39,403 nt of DNA from Candidatus Neomicrothrix sp. UBA2131 (GCA_002329075.1 DCXR01000046.1:1-39403), one strand, 5' to 3'. Shown: positions 25,285 through 33,632, counted from the first letter of the stretch. Numbers and translations are program-made. Notes: generated from the sequence alone by a model not told the origin.

Positions 25285-26100
25285 GTGGCCACCTACCTGG
25301 ATCGGATCCTCGACACCCACCGTGCGTCGGCGCTTGCAGATCGGCGCAGCCTCGGGGACCTCCTCGACGAGGCCGGTGCCTGCCCGCCTGCCCGGGGCTT
25401 CGGTGCGGCGATCGGCGCCCGCCCCGACGGTGAGTTGGCCGTCATAGCCGAGGTCAAGCGTCGTTCGCCCTCCAGGGGCGACCTGATGGTCGACCTGGAC
25501 CCCGCAGAGGTCGCCACCTCCTATGCGGACGGGGGTGCCTCATGCCTCTCCGTCCTGACCGACTCCGAGTGGTTCGGCGGCTCCGCCGATGACCTCCGGG
25601 CGGCCCGGGCAGCCAGCGGCCTGCCGGTCCTCCGCAAGGACTTCACGATCGACGCCCGCGATGTCTGCGATGCCCGCATCATGGGCGCAGACGCCGTGCT
25701 GTTGATCGCAGCGGCCCTCGACGACTCCGAACTCGGTGACTTCTCCGCCCTCGCCACCGAACTCGGGTTGGACGCCCTCGTCGAGGTGCACGATGAAGCA
25801 GAACTGGAGAGGGCGCTGGCGGTCGGGGCCGGGCTCGTGGGCGTCAACCAACGGGACCTCGTCACCTTCGAGGTCGACACCGCCAGGGCGACGAGGGTGG
25901 CCGCTGCAATCCCGCCGGAGGTGCGTTCGGTGGCCGAATCGGGGATCATGGGCCCGGAGGATGCAGCGCTCCTCGCCGCGGCCGGCTACGACGCCGTGCT
26001 GGTGGGGGAGTCGGTGGTCGTGTCGGATGACCGACGGGCAGCGGTGACGGCACTGCGCCGTGCGCCCCTGGGGCTTCCGGACCTCAGGGCCGGGGAGTAG
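25285..26100 (+). CDS. trpC: Indole-3-glycerol phosphate synthase
   Basis: A 271-residue TIM barrel that cyclises CdRP to indole-3-glycerol phosphate. VIAEVKRRSPSRGDL (catalytic Lys/Glu), CLSVLTDSEWFGGS, PVLRKDFTID, LIAAALDD, LGLDALVEVHDEAEL and VGVNQRDLVTFEVD are canonical. It is a single-domain enzyme; TrpF is encoded next. Start GTG 25285 is set by the TAGCCT box. Its TAG stop (26098-26100) forms the first half of the trpF -10 box. Confidence 0.96.
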   Translation: MATYLDRILDTHRASALADRRSLGDLLDEAGACPPARGFGAAIGARPDGELAVIAEVKRRSPSRGDLMVDLDPAEVATSYADGGASCLSVLTDSEWFGGSADDLRAARAASGLPVLRKDFTIDARDVCDARIMGADAVLLIAAALDDSELGDFSALATELGLDALVEVHDEAELERALAVGAGLVGVNQRDLVTFEVDTARATRVAAAIPPEVRSVAESGIMGPEDAALLAAAGYDAVLVGESVVVSDDRRAAVTALRRAPLGLPDLRAGE

Positions 26101-26103
26101 CGT
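26098..26103 (+). promoter_or_regulatory. -10 box of trpF overlapping the trpC stop codon
   Basis: TAGCGT begins with the TAG stop of trpC and lies 6 nt before GTG 26110. The same bases serve translation stop and, if the box is real, promoter melting. Confidence 0.5.
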
Positions 26104-26109
26104 CGCGTC

Positions 26110-26772
26110 GTGTTCGTCAAGATCTGCGGGATCACCAACCAGGAGGACGCACTCCTCGCCACGGCGCTCGGCGCCGATGCCGTCGGCTTCGTCTTCGCCC
26201 CGTCCAACCGCCAGGTGGCGGCACCCATCGTCCGGGACATCGTCCGCCAACTGCCACCAGAGGTCATGACCGTCGGGGTCTTCCGCGACCAGGGTCGGGA
26301 CCGGGTCGTCGAGGTCGTGAACTCGATCGGCCTGCGGGCGGCGCAACTCCACGGCAACGAGTCGACGGAGACCTGCCGTTGGATCGCCGACCGGGTGCCC
26401 ATAACCATCAGGGCCCTGCCGGCCGGTTCCCCCGACCTGCGGCGCATCGACGACTTCGGAGCCGACCTGCTGCTGCTCGACTCGCCTCTTCCCGGATCCG
26501 GCACGGTGTTCGACTGGTCGTTGGCAGAGGGAGCGCCGAGCAACCGGCCGATGATCCTCGCCGGTGGCCTCGATCCGGGAAACGTCGCGCGGGCCATCGC
26601 CAAGGTGCGACCGTTCGGTGTCGATGTCGCCAGCGGGGTGGAGGCCGAATCGGGCCGCAAGGACCCCCGGCTCCTCCGGGCCTTCCTCCAGGCCGCACAC
26701 TCGGTCGAGTTCGAGGACTACGACGGCGGCGAGCGTCGCCCATTCGACTGGGAGGAACACCAGTGGGGTTGA
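26110..26772 (+). CDS. trpF: Phosphoribosylanthranilate isomerase
   Basis: A 220-residue TIM barrel that isomerises PRA to CdRP. FVKICGITNQEDALLA holds the catalytic Cys, LHGNESTETC is characteristic, and the phosphate-binding end is ILAGGLDPGNVARAI followed by FGVDVASGVEAESGRKD. Its presence beside hisA means the organism does not depend on bifunctional PriA. GTG 26110 has the TANNNT box; the end overlaps trpB by 10 bp. C-terminal extension EDYDGGERRPFDWEEHQW is not part of the barrel and is probably lineage-specific. Confidence 0.94.
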   Translation: MFVKICGITNQEDALLATALGADAVGFVFAPSNRQVAAPIVRDIVRQLPPEVMTVGVFRDQGRDRVVEVVNSIGLRAAQLHGNESTETCRWIADRVPITIRALPAGSPDLRRIDDFGADLLLLDSPLPGSGTVFDWSLAEGAPSNRPMILAGGLDPGNVARAIAKVRPFGVDVASGVEAESGRKDPRLLRAFLQAAHSVEFEDYDGGERRPFDWEEHQWG

Positions 26773-27932
26773 GCGATCCGACGCCGGAGGGTCGGTTCGG
26801 CGACTTCGGGGGCCGCTACGTCCCCGAGACCCTTGTGCCGGCGTGTCAGGAACTCGAGGCGGCGTTCCGTGAAGCCTGGGCCGACCAGGGGTATCGGGAG
26901 CGCCTCGACGGCCTGCTGGCCGACTACGCAGGGCGGCCGTCGCCGATGACCGAGTGCGAGAACCTTTCCGGAGAACTGGGGTGCCGGCTCCTCCTCAAGC
27001 GCGAGGACCTGAACCACACGGGCTCCCACAAGATCAACAACGTGCTGGGACAGGCGCTGTTGGCGCAGCGGATGGGCAAGACGAGGCTCGTCGCTGAGAC
27101 CGGGGCAGGCCAGCACGGTGTGGCGACCGCAACGGCCGCAGCGTTGCTCGGCATGGAGTGCTGCGTCTACATGGGCGAGGTGGACATCGTGCGCCAGGAA
27201 CTGAACGTCTTCCGCATGCGGCTTCTCGGGGCCGAGGTGAGGACGGCGATGAGCGGAAGCCGCACGCTCAAGGACGCCATCAACGAGGCCATGCGGGACT
27301 GGGTGGCCACCGTCGGCGAGTCGCACTACTGCCTCGGGTCCGTCATGGGCCCGCACCCGTACCCGTGGATGGTGCGCAGGTTCCACGAGGTCCTGGGCCG
27401 TGAGGCACGCGAGCAGAGCGAGGCCATTCTCGGTGGCGTACCGGACGTGGTCACCGCCTGTGTGGGCGGTGGTTCGAACGCCATCGGTATCTTCTCCGGG
27501 TTCATGGACGCCGACACGGAGTTGGTCGGTGTCGAGCCGGCCGGCGGGGCCGCCGTCGGGCGTGGCATCCCCGGCGTGGTGCACGGCTCGCAGTCGTTTC
27601 TCATGCAGGACGAGTTCGGCCAGGTCCTGGAGGCCGAGTCCATCAGCGCCGGCCTCGACTATCCGGGCGTTGGCCCCGAACACAGCCATCTGGCTGCCAT
27701 CGGCCGTGCCCGCTACGAAAATGTCACCGACGCCGAGGTCGTCGAGGCTTTCCGGCTCCTGAGCCGCACGGAGGGGATCATCCCTGCCCTCGAGCCTGCG
27801 CACGCCCTGGCCTGGGTCTTCCGGGACCGTGTGGCGCTTGCAGGTAGGTCCGTGGTCCTCAACCTGTCCGGCCGGGGAGACAAGGACGTCGCCCAGATGA
27901 TGGACGTTCTCGGTGGAGGAGAGGGGTCCTGA
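26763..27932 (+). CDS. trpB: Tryptophan synthase beta subunit
   Basis: A 389-residue PLP enzyme that joins indole and serine. The PLP lysine is Lys90 in REDLNHTGSHKINN; GAGQHGVATATAAALLG and CVGGGSNAIGIF (phosphate loop) are canonical, as is SGRGDKD at the C-terminus. GTG 26763 is chosen because GGAGG lies 7 nt before it; the open frame runs far upstream inside trpF. The stop shares one base with the trpA ATG. It is the standard TrpB1 class, as expected with trpA next. Confidence 0.97.
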   Translation: MGLSDPTPEGRFGDFGGRYVPETLVPACQELEAAFREAWADQGYRERLDGLLADYAGRPSPMTECENLSGELGCRLLLKREDLNHTGSHKINNVLGQALLAQRMGKTRLVAETGAGQHGVATATAAALLGMECCVYMGEVDIVRQELNVFRMRLLGAEVRTAMSGSRTLKDAINEAMRDWVATVGESHYCLGSVMGPHPYPWMVRRFHEVLGREAREQSEAILGGVPDVVTACVGGGSNAIGIFSGFMDADTELVGVEPAGGAAVGRGIPGVVHGSQSFLMQDEFGQVLEAESISAGLDYPGVGPEHSHLAAIGRARYENVTDAEVVEAFRLLSRTEGIIPALEPAHALAWVFRDRVALAGRSVVLNLSGRGDKDVAQMMDVLGGGEGS

Positions 27933-28711
27933 TGGCCGGTGCGGTCGAGGGCGCCCTGCGGGATCGCCGCGATGCCGGCGGCAAGGCGCTGGTCGTCTAC
28001 GTCACGGGCGGCCTGGGCGACGACTGGACGGACACCGTGCGGGCCGTCGCCGACGCTGGTGCAGACGTGATCGAGATCGGGATCCCGTTCTCCGACCCCG
28101 TCATGGACGGGCCGACGATCCAGGCGGCAAACGACCGCGCTCTTGCCTCGGGTGCCACTCCGACGAGCATCCTGACTCAGGTGAGCGGTCTCGATGCGGG
28201 GGTGCCCCTGGCGGTCATGACCTACTACAACATCCCATTCCGGGCCGGCCTTGAACGCTTCGCGGCTGCGCTGGCCGATGCCGGCGTGTCAGGGTGCATC
28301 CTCCCGGACCTGCCGTTGGAGGAAACCGGCCCGTGGGTTGCTGCAGCCGACGAGGCCGGCATCGAGACGATCCTGTTGGCGGCGCCCACCGCTTCCGACG
28401 AGCGCCTGTCCAGGGTCTGTGCCCGGTCCCGGGGATTCGTCTACGGCGTGGGACTCCTCGGGGTGACGGGTGTCCGTGCCGAGCTGGCCGCCAGTGCGTC
28501 GATCATCGCCACACGCCTCAAGCAGTTGACCGATCTGCCGGTGCTCATCGGCGTCGGAGTGGGGACGCCCGGGCAGGCGGTGGAGGCTTCTGCGGCCGGC
28601 GATGGTGTCGTCGTGGGTTCGGCGGTCGTTCAGGGCATGCTCGAGGACGCCGGTCCGACCGGGGTGGGGGACCTGGTTGCGCAATTCCGGGTCGCCCTGG
28701 ACGCTGCCTGA
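27932..28711 (+). CDS. trpA: Tryptophan synthase alpha subunit
   Basis: A 259-residue TIM barrel that cleaves indole-3-glycerol phosphate and channels indole to TrpB. The catalytic Glu48 is in DVIEIGIPFSDPVMDGPTIQ, the catalytic Asp in CILPDLPLEE, and the phosphate site in IGVGVGTPGQA. ATG 27932 overlaps the trpB stop as TGATG. Last gene of the his-trp run; 195 bp separate it from the HU gene, including a weak hairpin and a promoter. Confidence 0.97.
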   Translation: MAGAVEGALRDRRDAGGKALVVYVTGGLGDDWTDTVRAVADAGADVIEIGIPFSDPVMDGPTIQAANDRALASGATPTSILTQVSGLDAGVPLAVMTYYNIPFRAGLERFAAALADAGVSGCILPDLPLEETGPWVAAADEAGIETILLAAPTASDERLSRVCARSRGFVYGVGLLGVTGVRAELAASASIIATRLKQLTDLPVLIGVGVGTPGQAVEASAAGDGVVVGSAVVQGMLEDAGPTGVGDLVAQFRVALDAA

Positions 28712-28718
28712 GGGCTCC

Positions 28719-28738
28719 GGACGGCCCCTCGGGGGTCC
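28719..28738 (+). terminator. Possible weak terminator after trpA
   Basis: GGAC/GTCC and CCCC/GGGG can pair around a short loop just after the trpA stop, with a two-base bulge. Only TT follows, so efficient Rho-independent termination is doubtful. Confidence 0.28.
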
Positions 28739-28810
28739 TTGTGATTCGTTTCGACGCTTCGGTGGTACATGAGAAGCCAGTCGTTGTAGGGGTCTGGAAG
28801 TCGGAAATGC

Positions 28811-28842
28811 TTGACATTGGCCCGAAAACGGGTTCGTATGTC
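28811..28842 (+). promoter_or_regulatory. Promoter of the HU-like gene
   Basis: A perfect TTGACA -35 at 28811-28816, with a TATGTC-like -10 at 28837-28842 (20-bp spacing, longer than ideal) or TCGTAT at 28834-28839 (17 bp). The leader to ATG 28907 is about 60 nt and contains a ribosome binding site. Confidence 0.55.
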
Positions 28843-28906
28843 ATTTGACCACGATTGCCGACGGGACCTCCGGCGGCATCGAGAGTCCCAGGAAGGGAGC
28901 AGGTCG

Positions 28907-29242
28907 ATGAATAAGAGCGAACTGATCGCTGCAATCGCCGAGCAGGCGGGGGTTTCGAATAAGGATGCAGGCGCCTGTCTGGACGCCTTCTGCGATGTCG
29001 TGGCCTCCGAGGTCGCAGGCGGCGGAGAGGTGAAGGTTCCAGGGTGGGTGTCCTTTTCCCACACGGTCCGTGCGGCCCGCACGGCCCGCAACCCGCAGAC
29101 CGGCGCCCCGATCGACGTGCCCGCCAAGGCGGCCGTCAAGATCAAGGCCGGCGCCAAGCTCAAGAGCGCCGTCGCCGACGGCAGTGCAGCACCCGGCGGC
29201 GCACCTGCCGAACCTGCCGAACCTGCCGCACCTGCCTGGTAG
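28907..29242 (+). CDS. HU-family DNA-binding protein
   Basis: A 111-residue nucleoid protein. MNKSELIAAIAEQAGVSNKDA and GGGEVKVPGWVSFSHTVRAARTARNPQTGAPIDVPAKAAVKIKAG-type positions 45-90 give the HU body, with the DNA-binding arm ARNPQTG. The C-terminus is Ala/Pro/Glu-rich (GGAPAEPAEPAAPAW) rather than the Lys/Ala tail of mycobacterial HupB, and is encoded by 9-nt tandem repeats. The frame is open from 28811, but ATG 28907 has GGAAGGGAG 8 nt upstream. Two cysteines (DACLDAFCD region) are uncommon for HU. Confidence 0.92.
   Translation: MNKSELIAAIAEQAGVSNKDAGACLDAFCDVVASEVAGGGEVKVPGWVSFSHTVRAARTARNPQTGAPIDVPAKAAVKIKAGAKLKSAVADGSAAPGGAPAEPAEPAAPAW
29208..29240 (+). repeat. Tandem 9-nt repeat in the HU tail
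   Basis: Units of about ACCTGCCGA recur three to four times, encoding Ala-Glu-Pro. The repeat could vary in copy number between strains. Confidence 0.6.
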
Positions 29243-29341
29243 GTCGGCACCCGAACTTCCACTCCCGCCTCGACCGGCTGGTGGCGTCATGCGTCGCTCC
29301 GGTCCGAGGCGGTGGGGGATACCCGGCGGCCGGGACAGGTG

Positions 29342-29773
29342 ATGGAGCCCTTGCTCCCTCCGGACCAGGTCATCCCGCACCGGTCACCGTTTCTCTTCCT
29401 GACCGAGGTCACCGGCCTCGAGGTCGGTGTTGCTGCCACCGGCTTTTGGCACCTCACGGGCGACGAGGACTTCTTCGTCGGGCACTTTCCCGGGCGTCCG
29501 ACGCTTCCTGGAGTGCTCCAGTGTGAGTCGATCGCCCAACTCGGTGCATATGCCCTGCTCAGCGATCCTGCCTTCGCCGGTCGCCTGGCCCTGTTCGGGG
29601 GGATCGACAGGGTCCGTTTCCGGCGCCAGGTGCTGCCCGGCGAGCGCCTCGACCTGCACATAGACCTGGGTCGTGTCTCGGCACGAGCCGGCAAGGGGTC
29701 CGGGCGTGCATCGGTCGGTGGCGAGACCGCCTGCGAATGCGAACTTCTGTTCGTGTTCGCCGACTCGCCGTAG
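29342..29773 (+). CDS. FabZ-like 3-hydroxyacyl-ACP dehydratase
   Basis: A 143-residue hot-dog protein. DQVIPHRSPFLFLTEVTGLE opens it like FabZ; FFVGHFPGRPTLPGVLQCESIAQLGAYALL holds the catalytic His48 and Glu62 with FabZ spacing. It probably dehydrates 3-hydroxyacyl-ACP, which fits the neighbouring fab genes. Other starts are GTG 29312 and GTG 29339; none has a strong ribosome binding site, so the start is uncertain. It ends 30 bp from the convergent fabF. Actinobacteria often use HadAB-type hydratases instead, so the identity should be treated as FabZ-like. Confidence 0.88.
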   Translation: MEPLLPPDQVIPHRSPFLFLTEVTGLEVGVAATGFWHLTGDEDFFVGHFPGRPTLPGVLQCESIAQLGAYALLSDPAFAGRLALFGGIDRVRFRRQVLPGERLDLHIDLGRVSARAGKGSGRASVGGETACECELLFVFADSP

Positions 29774-29803
29774 GTTCCTGACCGGGACCTGCGGGGCTTT
29801 CGC

Positions 29804-30976
29804 CTAGGCGGGACCCATCACGATCGTGCCGTTGTGGCCGCCGAACCCGAACGAGTTCGAAAGCGCCGGGGCCGGTTCCCACGGGGTCGCATCGCCGGTC
29901 ACCAGGTTGACGGGCGGCATCTCCGGGTCGGGGGTGGCGTAGCCGGCGGTCGGGGGGATCAGTGCCTTGTGGAGGCTCAGCGCCAGCGCCACGGCCTCGA
30001 GGGCTCCGGCGGCCCCCAGGGCGTGGCCGGTGATCCCCTTCGTGGACGTCACAAGCGGCCCCGGAGTTCCGAAGACCTTCTCCATGGCCCGGGCCTCCGC
30101 CATGTCGTTCAGGGGGGTGGAGGTGCCGTGGGCGTTGATGTGGCCGACGTCGGCGGCCGTGACGCCGGCTTCCTCCATGGCCAACTCCATGCAGGCGATG
30201 GCGCCCACGCCGCCGGGTGACGGGGCTGTTATGTGGTGGGCGTCGGCGGTGCTGGCTCCGCCCAGCACCTCGGCAATGATCGTGGCCCCCCGTTCGAGGG
30301 CGGTCTCCCACTCCTCGAGGATGAGGATTCCGGCTCCTTCTCCCATGACGAAGCCGTCCCGTTCGGCATCGAAGGGCCTGGAGAGGCCATCCGAGGAGAA
30401 GGCAGTCATGTTGCGGAAGCCGGCGAGGGCGGTCGGCACGAAGGCGGCCTCGCTGCCGCCGGCGACCATCACGTCGCAGCGGCCTGAGGCCACCAGGCGG
30501 GCGGCATTGGCAACGGCGTGCGTACCTGCGGCGCACGCCGTACAGGAGTTCTCGGCCGGACCCTGGAAGCCGTGGCGCATTGACACAGCAGCGCTGGGCG
30601 CATTGGCCATCATCATGGGGACCAGGAAGGGGGAGACCCTGCGGTCGCCCTTGTCCAGCCGGGTTGTGATCTGGTCCTCGAGGGTCTGGATGCCGCCGAT
30701 GCCCGTGCCGATCCAGACACCACGGCGACCGGGGTCGGCGGTCAGGGTGCCGGCCTGCTTCAGGGCCATGTCGGCAGCAGCGATGGCGAACTGGGTGCAG
30801 CGGTCGGCTCGCCGTGCCTCCTTGGGGTTGTCGAACCAGGGGCTGGGATCGAAGTCGTGGACGCGTCGGTCGCCCTCCGGGGCGGGCCCGCAGAGGCCCT
30901 CCCAGAAGGCGTCGACACCGATTCCGCAGGGTGCGACGACCCCCAGGCCGGTTACGGCAACGCGTCGACCCTGCAT
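29804..30976 (-). CDS. fabF: 3-oxoacyl-ACP synthase II
   Basis: A 390-residue condensing enzyme that elongates acyl-ACP with malonyl-ACP. RRVAVTGLGVVAPCG opens it; catalytic Cys148 is in NSCTACAAGTHAVANA; the two His are in INAHGTSTPLND and TKGITGHALGAAGALEA; the end is NSFGFGGHNGTIV. Last gene of fabD-fabG-acpP-fabF on the minus strand, 27 bp after acpP. KasA/KasB-like roles in longer chains are possible but cannot be separated from KAS II by eye. Confidence 0.96.
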   Translation of the reverse strand: MQGRRVAVTGLGVVAPCGIGVDAFWEGLCGPAPEGDRRVHDFDPSPWFDNPKEARRADRCTQFAIAAADMALKQAGTLTADPGRRGVWIGTGIGGIQTLEDQITTRLDKGDRRVSPFLVPMMMANAPSAAVSMRHGFQGPAENSCTACAAGTHAVANAARLVASGRCDVMVAGGSEAAFVPTALAGFRNMTAFSSDGLSRPFDAERDGFVMGEGAGILILEEWETALERGATIIAEVLGGASTADAHHITAPSPGGVGAIACMELAMEEAGVTAADVGHINAHGTSTPLNDMAEARAMEKVFGTPGPLVTSTKGITGHALGAAGALEAVALALSLHKALIPPTAGYATPDPEMPPVNLVTGDATPWEPAPALSNSFGFGGHNGTIVMGPA

Positions 30977-31003
30977 CAGGCTTCCCGGATCAGCTTCTCT
31001 GGG

Positions 31004-31240
31004 TCAGAGCTTGGCGATGATGATGTCGAAGGCGCCACCAACGGTCTCGATGCCCTCGAGTTCGGACTCCTCGACGGTCACGTCGAATTCTTCTTCGAGG
31101 GCCATGACCAGTTCGACCAGGTCGAGGCTGTCCGCATCGAGGTCGTCGCCGAAGCGAGCTTCGGGGGTGACCTGGGAGGCGTCGACCGAGAGCACCTCGA
31201 CGGCACACTTGGTGAATCGTTCGAAGTTGGCGTCACTCAC
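31004..31240 (-). CDS. acpP: Acyl carrier protein
   Basis: A 78-residue acidic carrier. Ser38 in GDDLDADSLDLVELVMALEE is the 4'-phosphopantetheine site. The frame extends upstream to 31354, but GTG 31240 with GGAG about 8 nt before it gives the standard length. A TAGGGT box at 31304-31299 suggests its own promoter inside the fab run, which would match the high ACP level cells need. Confidence 0.95.
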   Translation of the reverse strand: MSDANFERFTKCAVEVLSVDASQVTPEARFGDDLDADSLDLVELVMALEEEFDVTVEESELEGIETVGGAFDIIIAKL

Positions 31241-31298
31241 CGGGGACTCCGTTCTCTGCTGTCGACATGGGGCGACAGGTGGGCTGTTGGACGGCACC

Positions 31299-31304
31299 AC
31301 CCTA
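31299..31304 (-). promoter_or_regulatory. -10 box of acpP
   Basis: Minus-strand TAGGGT in the 144-bp gap between fabG and acpP predicts a leader of about 50 nt. An imperfect palindrome CCACGTGTGG (31318-31327) lies in the -35 zone and might bind a regulator. Confidence 0.45.
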
Positions 31305-31384
31305 GGGCGGCGGAAGACCACGTGTGGCGAATTCCGGCGTGCCACATGGCTCACCCGACTGCAGATGCCAGTTCTTGGATCCGC

Positions 31385-32101
31385 TCAGCCCATGAAGAGC
31401 CCGCCGTCGACGGGCAGCACGGCTCCGGTGATGTATGCGGCCTCTTCGGAGGCGAGGAAGCAGACGGCTGCGGCAATCTCCTCAGGGCGACCGAGTCGAC
31501 CCAGCGGAACGGCCTCGGCGTAGGCGTCCTGCTGTTCTTCCGGGAGGGCGCTGAGCATGTCGGTGGCGATCGGACCGGGGGCAACCACGTTGACGGTCAC
31601 CCCCCGGCTGGCGAACTCCTTGGCAAATGACCGGGAAAGGCCCACCAGGCCGGCCTTCGAGGCGGCGTAGTTGGCCTGCCCGGCCTGGCCGATGCGTCCG
31701 GCGATGGACGAGATGAAAACGATGCGGCCCCATCGGGAGCGCATCATTCCCTTGACCGCCCGTCGGGCGACCCGGAAGCCACCGGTCAGGTTGGCCTCGA
31801 GCACATCGGCGAAGTCGTCGTCGGACATGCGCAGGATGAGGCCGTCCCGGGTGATGCCGGCATTCGAGACCAGCACTTCGACGGGTCCGAGTTCCCCTTC
31901 GATGTGGGTGAATGCGGCGTCGACCTGTTCGGTGTCGGTGATGTCGCATGCCACCGGGAGGAGGCCCGCCTCGAGGACCTCGGGGGGTGTATCGCCCCGA
32001 CAGGTCACGGCGACCCGGTCGCCCTGTTCGGCGAAGGCCTGGGCGCACGCCAGGCCGATGCCGCGGTTGCCGCCGGTCACCAGCACGGTTCGTTGGCTCA
32101 T
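31385..32101 (-). CDS. fabG: 3-oxoacyl-ACP reductase, MabA-like
   Basis: A 238-residue short-chain dehydrogenase that reduces 3-oxoacyl-ACP with NADPH. VLVTGGNRGIGLACAQAFA binds cofactor; SNAGI is the NAG motif; the catalytic triad is Ser132, Tyr145, Lys149 (FISSIAG, NYAASK). DITDTEQVDAAF and GPVEVLVSNAG resemble mycobacterial MabA (FabG1) more than E. coli FabG. ATG 32101; 43 bp after fabD. Confidence 0.95.
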   Translation of the reverse strand: MSQRTVLVTGGNRGIGLACAQAFAEQGDRVAVTCRGDTPPEVLEAGLLPVACDITDTEQVDAAFTHIEGELGPVEVLVSNAGITRDGLILRMSDDDFADVLEANLTGGFRVARRAVKGMMRSRWGRIVFISSIAGRIGQAGQANYAASKAGLVGLSRSFAKEFASRGVTVNVVAPGPIATDMLSALPEEQQDAYAEAVPLGRLGRPEEIAAAVCFLASEEAAYITGAVLPVDGGLFMG

Positions 32102-32144
32102 CGGGAACCTCGTTCTCCTGGTCGGAATGGTCGGAGTGGGTCCA

Positions 32145-33323
32145 TTATGCGACCTGCAGCCAGGCGATGGGTTGGCTGGAGGTCACCCGTTCGGTGTCGA
32201 GTGCCAGCCACCCCATGAGGGTTCCGGCGAAAGATGATCGGACATCTTCGCCCCCGATGGTGCCGAGGAGTTGCCCGGCGGCCACCGTTCCGCCGACACC
32301 GAGGCCTTCTACGGGGGTGAACACCCCGGCGCAGGGGCTTACGACCAGGCGCTCGGTGGCAAAGAGGTGTTCCCCTTCGTGGTGCTCGGGTGGTGTGGCC
32401 TCCGGGGCGGTCGCCAGCTCCTCGAGGAGTCGGTCGAGGTCATCCGGGGAGTTGACGGTGAGGCGTCTGGCCGCCCTGAGGGTGCGCTTGACGAGTCCGG
32501 TGAGGACGCTGCCAGGCCCGAGTTCGACGAACGTGGTGAAACCCAGGGCGGCGAGCCTCTGGAGGGACTGGTGCCAGCGAACCGGCCTGGTCAACTGGGC
32601 GTTGAGGAGGCTGCGCCAGGCCTCTGGATCGTCGTGTTCGAGGGCGTCGACGTTGGCGACGACGAATCCCTCGGGGGGGCGGATGTCGGCTGCGTCGAGG
32701 GCGGCCCTTAGTCGATCGCCGGCGGCTTCCATGAAGGGAGTGTGGAAGGCTCCGGAGACATCGAGCTCCGTCACCCGCTTGGCGCCCGCCGCCCTGGCTG
32801 CCTCCCCGGCAGCGGCGATGGCGTCGGGATCGCCGGCGATCACCACCTGTCCGGGGGCGTTGAAGTTGGCCACCCACACGTCGCCGGCCGTGGCCCCACA
32901 CGCTGCCTCGACGCCCTCGTCGTCGAGTCCGAGGACGGCTGACATCGTGCCGACCCGCTTGCCTGCCGCTTCCTGCATCGCTTCGCCACGCTCGACGACG
33001 AGGTCGATGGCCCCGCCGAAGTCGAGGGCGCCGGCTGCGGTCAGGGCGCTGTACTCGCCGAGGCTGTGGCCGGCGTGGCCGGCGGCGTCGACGCCGACCC
33101 GTTCGACGGCGTCGAGGACCACCATGCTCGTCAGGAAGGTCGCCAACTGCGCATTGTGGGTCTGGCGCAGTTCGTCTGCGTCGGCGTCCAGCAGGAGATG
33201 GGCCAGGTCCCGGCCGGCTGCGTCCGAACCCTCCTCGACGAGTTCCCAGGAAGGGTGCTCCTGCCAGGCTGCGCCCATGCCGGGCTGCTGGCTGCCCTGT
33301 CCCGAGTAGGTGAAGACGATCAT
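32145..33323 (-). CDS. fabD: Malonyl-CoA:ACP transacylase with C-terminal biotinyl/lipoyl-like domain
   Basis: A 392-residue protein. Residues 1-310 are FabD: FTYSGQGSQQPGMG, the nucleophile Ser87 in GHSLGEYSAL, GAFHTPFM with the second catalytic residue, and ELGPGSVLTGLVKR. The extra tail (about 313-392) reads like a barrel-sandwich hybrid of the biotinyl/lipoyl family: VVSPCAGVFTPVEG, GGTVAAGQLLGTIGG and then SSFAGTLMGWLALDTERVTSSQPIAWL. The modified Lys of the usual Met-Lys-Met hairpin is missing, so it is probably not biotinylated or lipoylated. The frame is open to 33971, but ATG 33323 has AGGAGG 9 nt upstream. First gene of the fab run. Confidence 0.93.
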   Translation of the reverse strand: MIVFTYSGQGSQQPGMGAAWQEHPSWELVEEGSDAAGRDLAHLLLDADADELRQTHNAQLATFLTSMVVLDAVERVGVDAAGHAGHSLGEYSALTAAGALDFGGAIDLVVERGEAMQEAAGKRVGTMSAVLGLDDEGVEAACGATAGDVWVANFNAPGQVVIAGDPDAIAAAGEAARAAGAKRVTELDVSGAFHTPFMEAAGDRLRAALDAADIRPPEGFVVANVDALEHDDPEAWRSLLNAQLTRPVRWHQSLQRLAALGFTTFVELGPGSVLTGLVKRTLRAARRLTVNSPDDLDRLLEELATAPEATPPEHHEGEHLFATERLVVSPCAGVFTPVEGLGVGGTVAAGQLLGTIGGEDVRSSFAGTLMGWLALDTERVTSSQPIAWLQVA

Positions 33324-33445
33324 CGAAGGGTTCCTCCTGCGGCGTACCGGCCATCCCGACCGGACGCCATTGTGGCCCACGGACGGGCGTTTCGTGGTTG
33401 GAGGCGCCAGCGATCCCGTCCGCCGTGGCGGCTGGAGCGTTTCTG

Positions 33446-33451
33446 TAGGCT
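33446..33451 (+). promoter_or_regulatory. -10 box of tRNA-Leu
   Basis: TAGGCT lies 9 nt before the tRNA 5' end, so little or no 5' trimming would be needed. Confidence 0.45.
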
Positions 33452-33460
33452 GCCGGCCGC

Positions 33461-33544
33461 GCCCGGGTGGCGAAACTGGCAGACGCGGAGGACTCAAAAT
33501 CCTCTGGCCGCAAGGCCTTGCGGGTTCGATTCCCGCCCCGGGCA
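33461..33544 (+). tRNA. tRNA-Leu (anticodon CAA)
   Basis: An 84-nt class II tRNA. Acceptor GCCCGGG pairs with CCCGGGC (33537-33543), discriminator A33544. The anticodon loop CTCAAAA between GAGGA and TCCTC gives anticodon CAA, reading UUG. A long variable arm (TGGCC-GCAA-GGCC type) and the T arm GCGGG-TTCGATT-CCCGC are complete. CCA is not encoded. Divergent from fabD. Confidence 0.97.
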
Positions 33545-33617
33545 CGCGTCCTTCCCGCGCTCTACCCGGTGCTTGCCTACAGTTTCCGCACAGGTCCGCC
33601 TGTCGCGTTCGCATGCG

Positions 33618-33623
33618 TAGACT
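33618..33623 (+). promoter_or_regulatory. -10 box of the coiled-coil/pdtaR pair
   Basis: TAGACT lies 9 nt before ATG 33633, giving a leader of zero to three nucleotides. Confidence 0.45.
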
Positions 33624-33632
33624 GCCCGGCCC

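Noticed and set aside
29967..31523. Plus-strand frame of 518 codons across fabF, acpP and fabG
   Set aside because: It spans three well-supported minus-strand genes and reads as Ser/Ala/Arg-rich noise.
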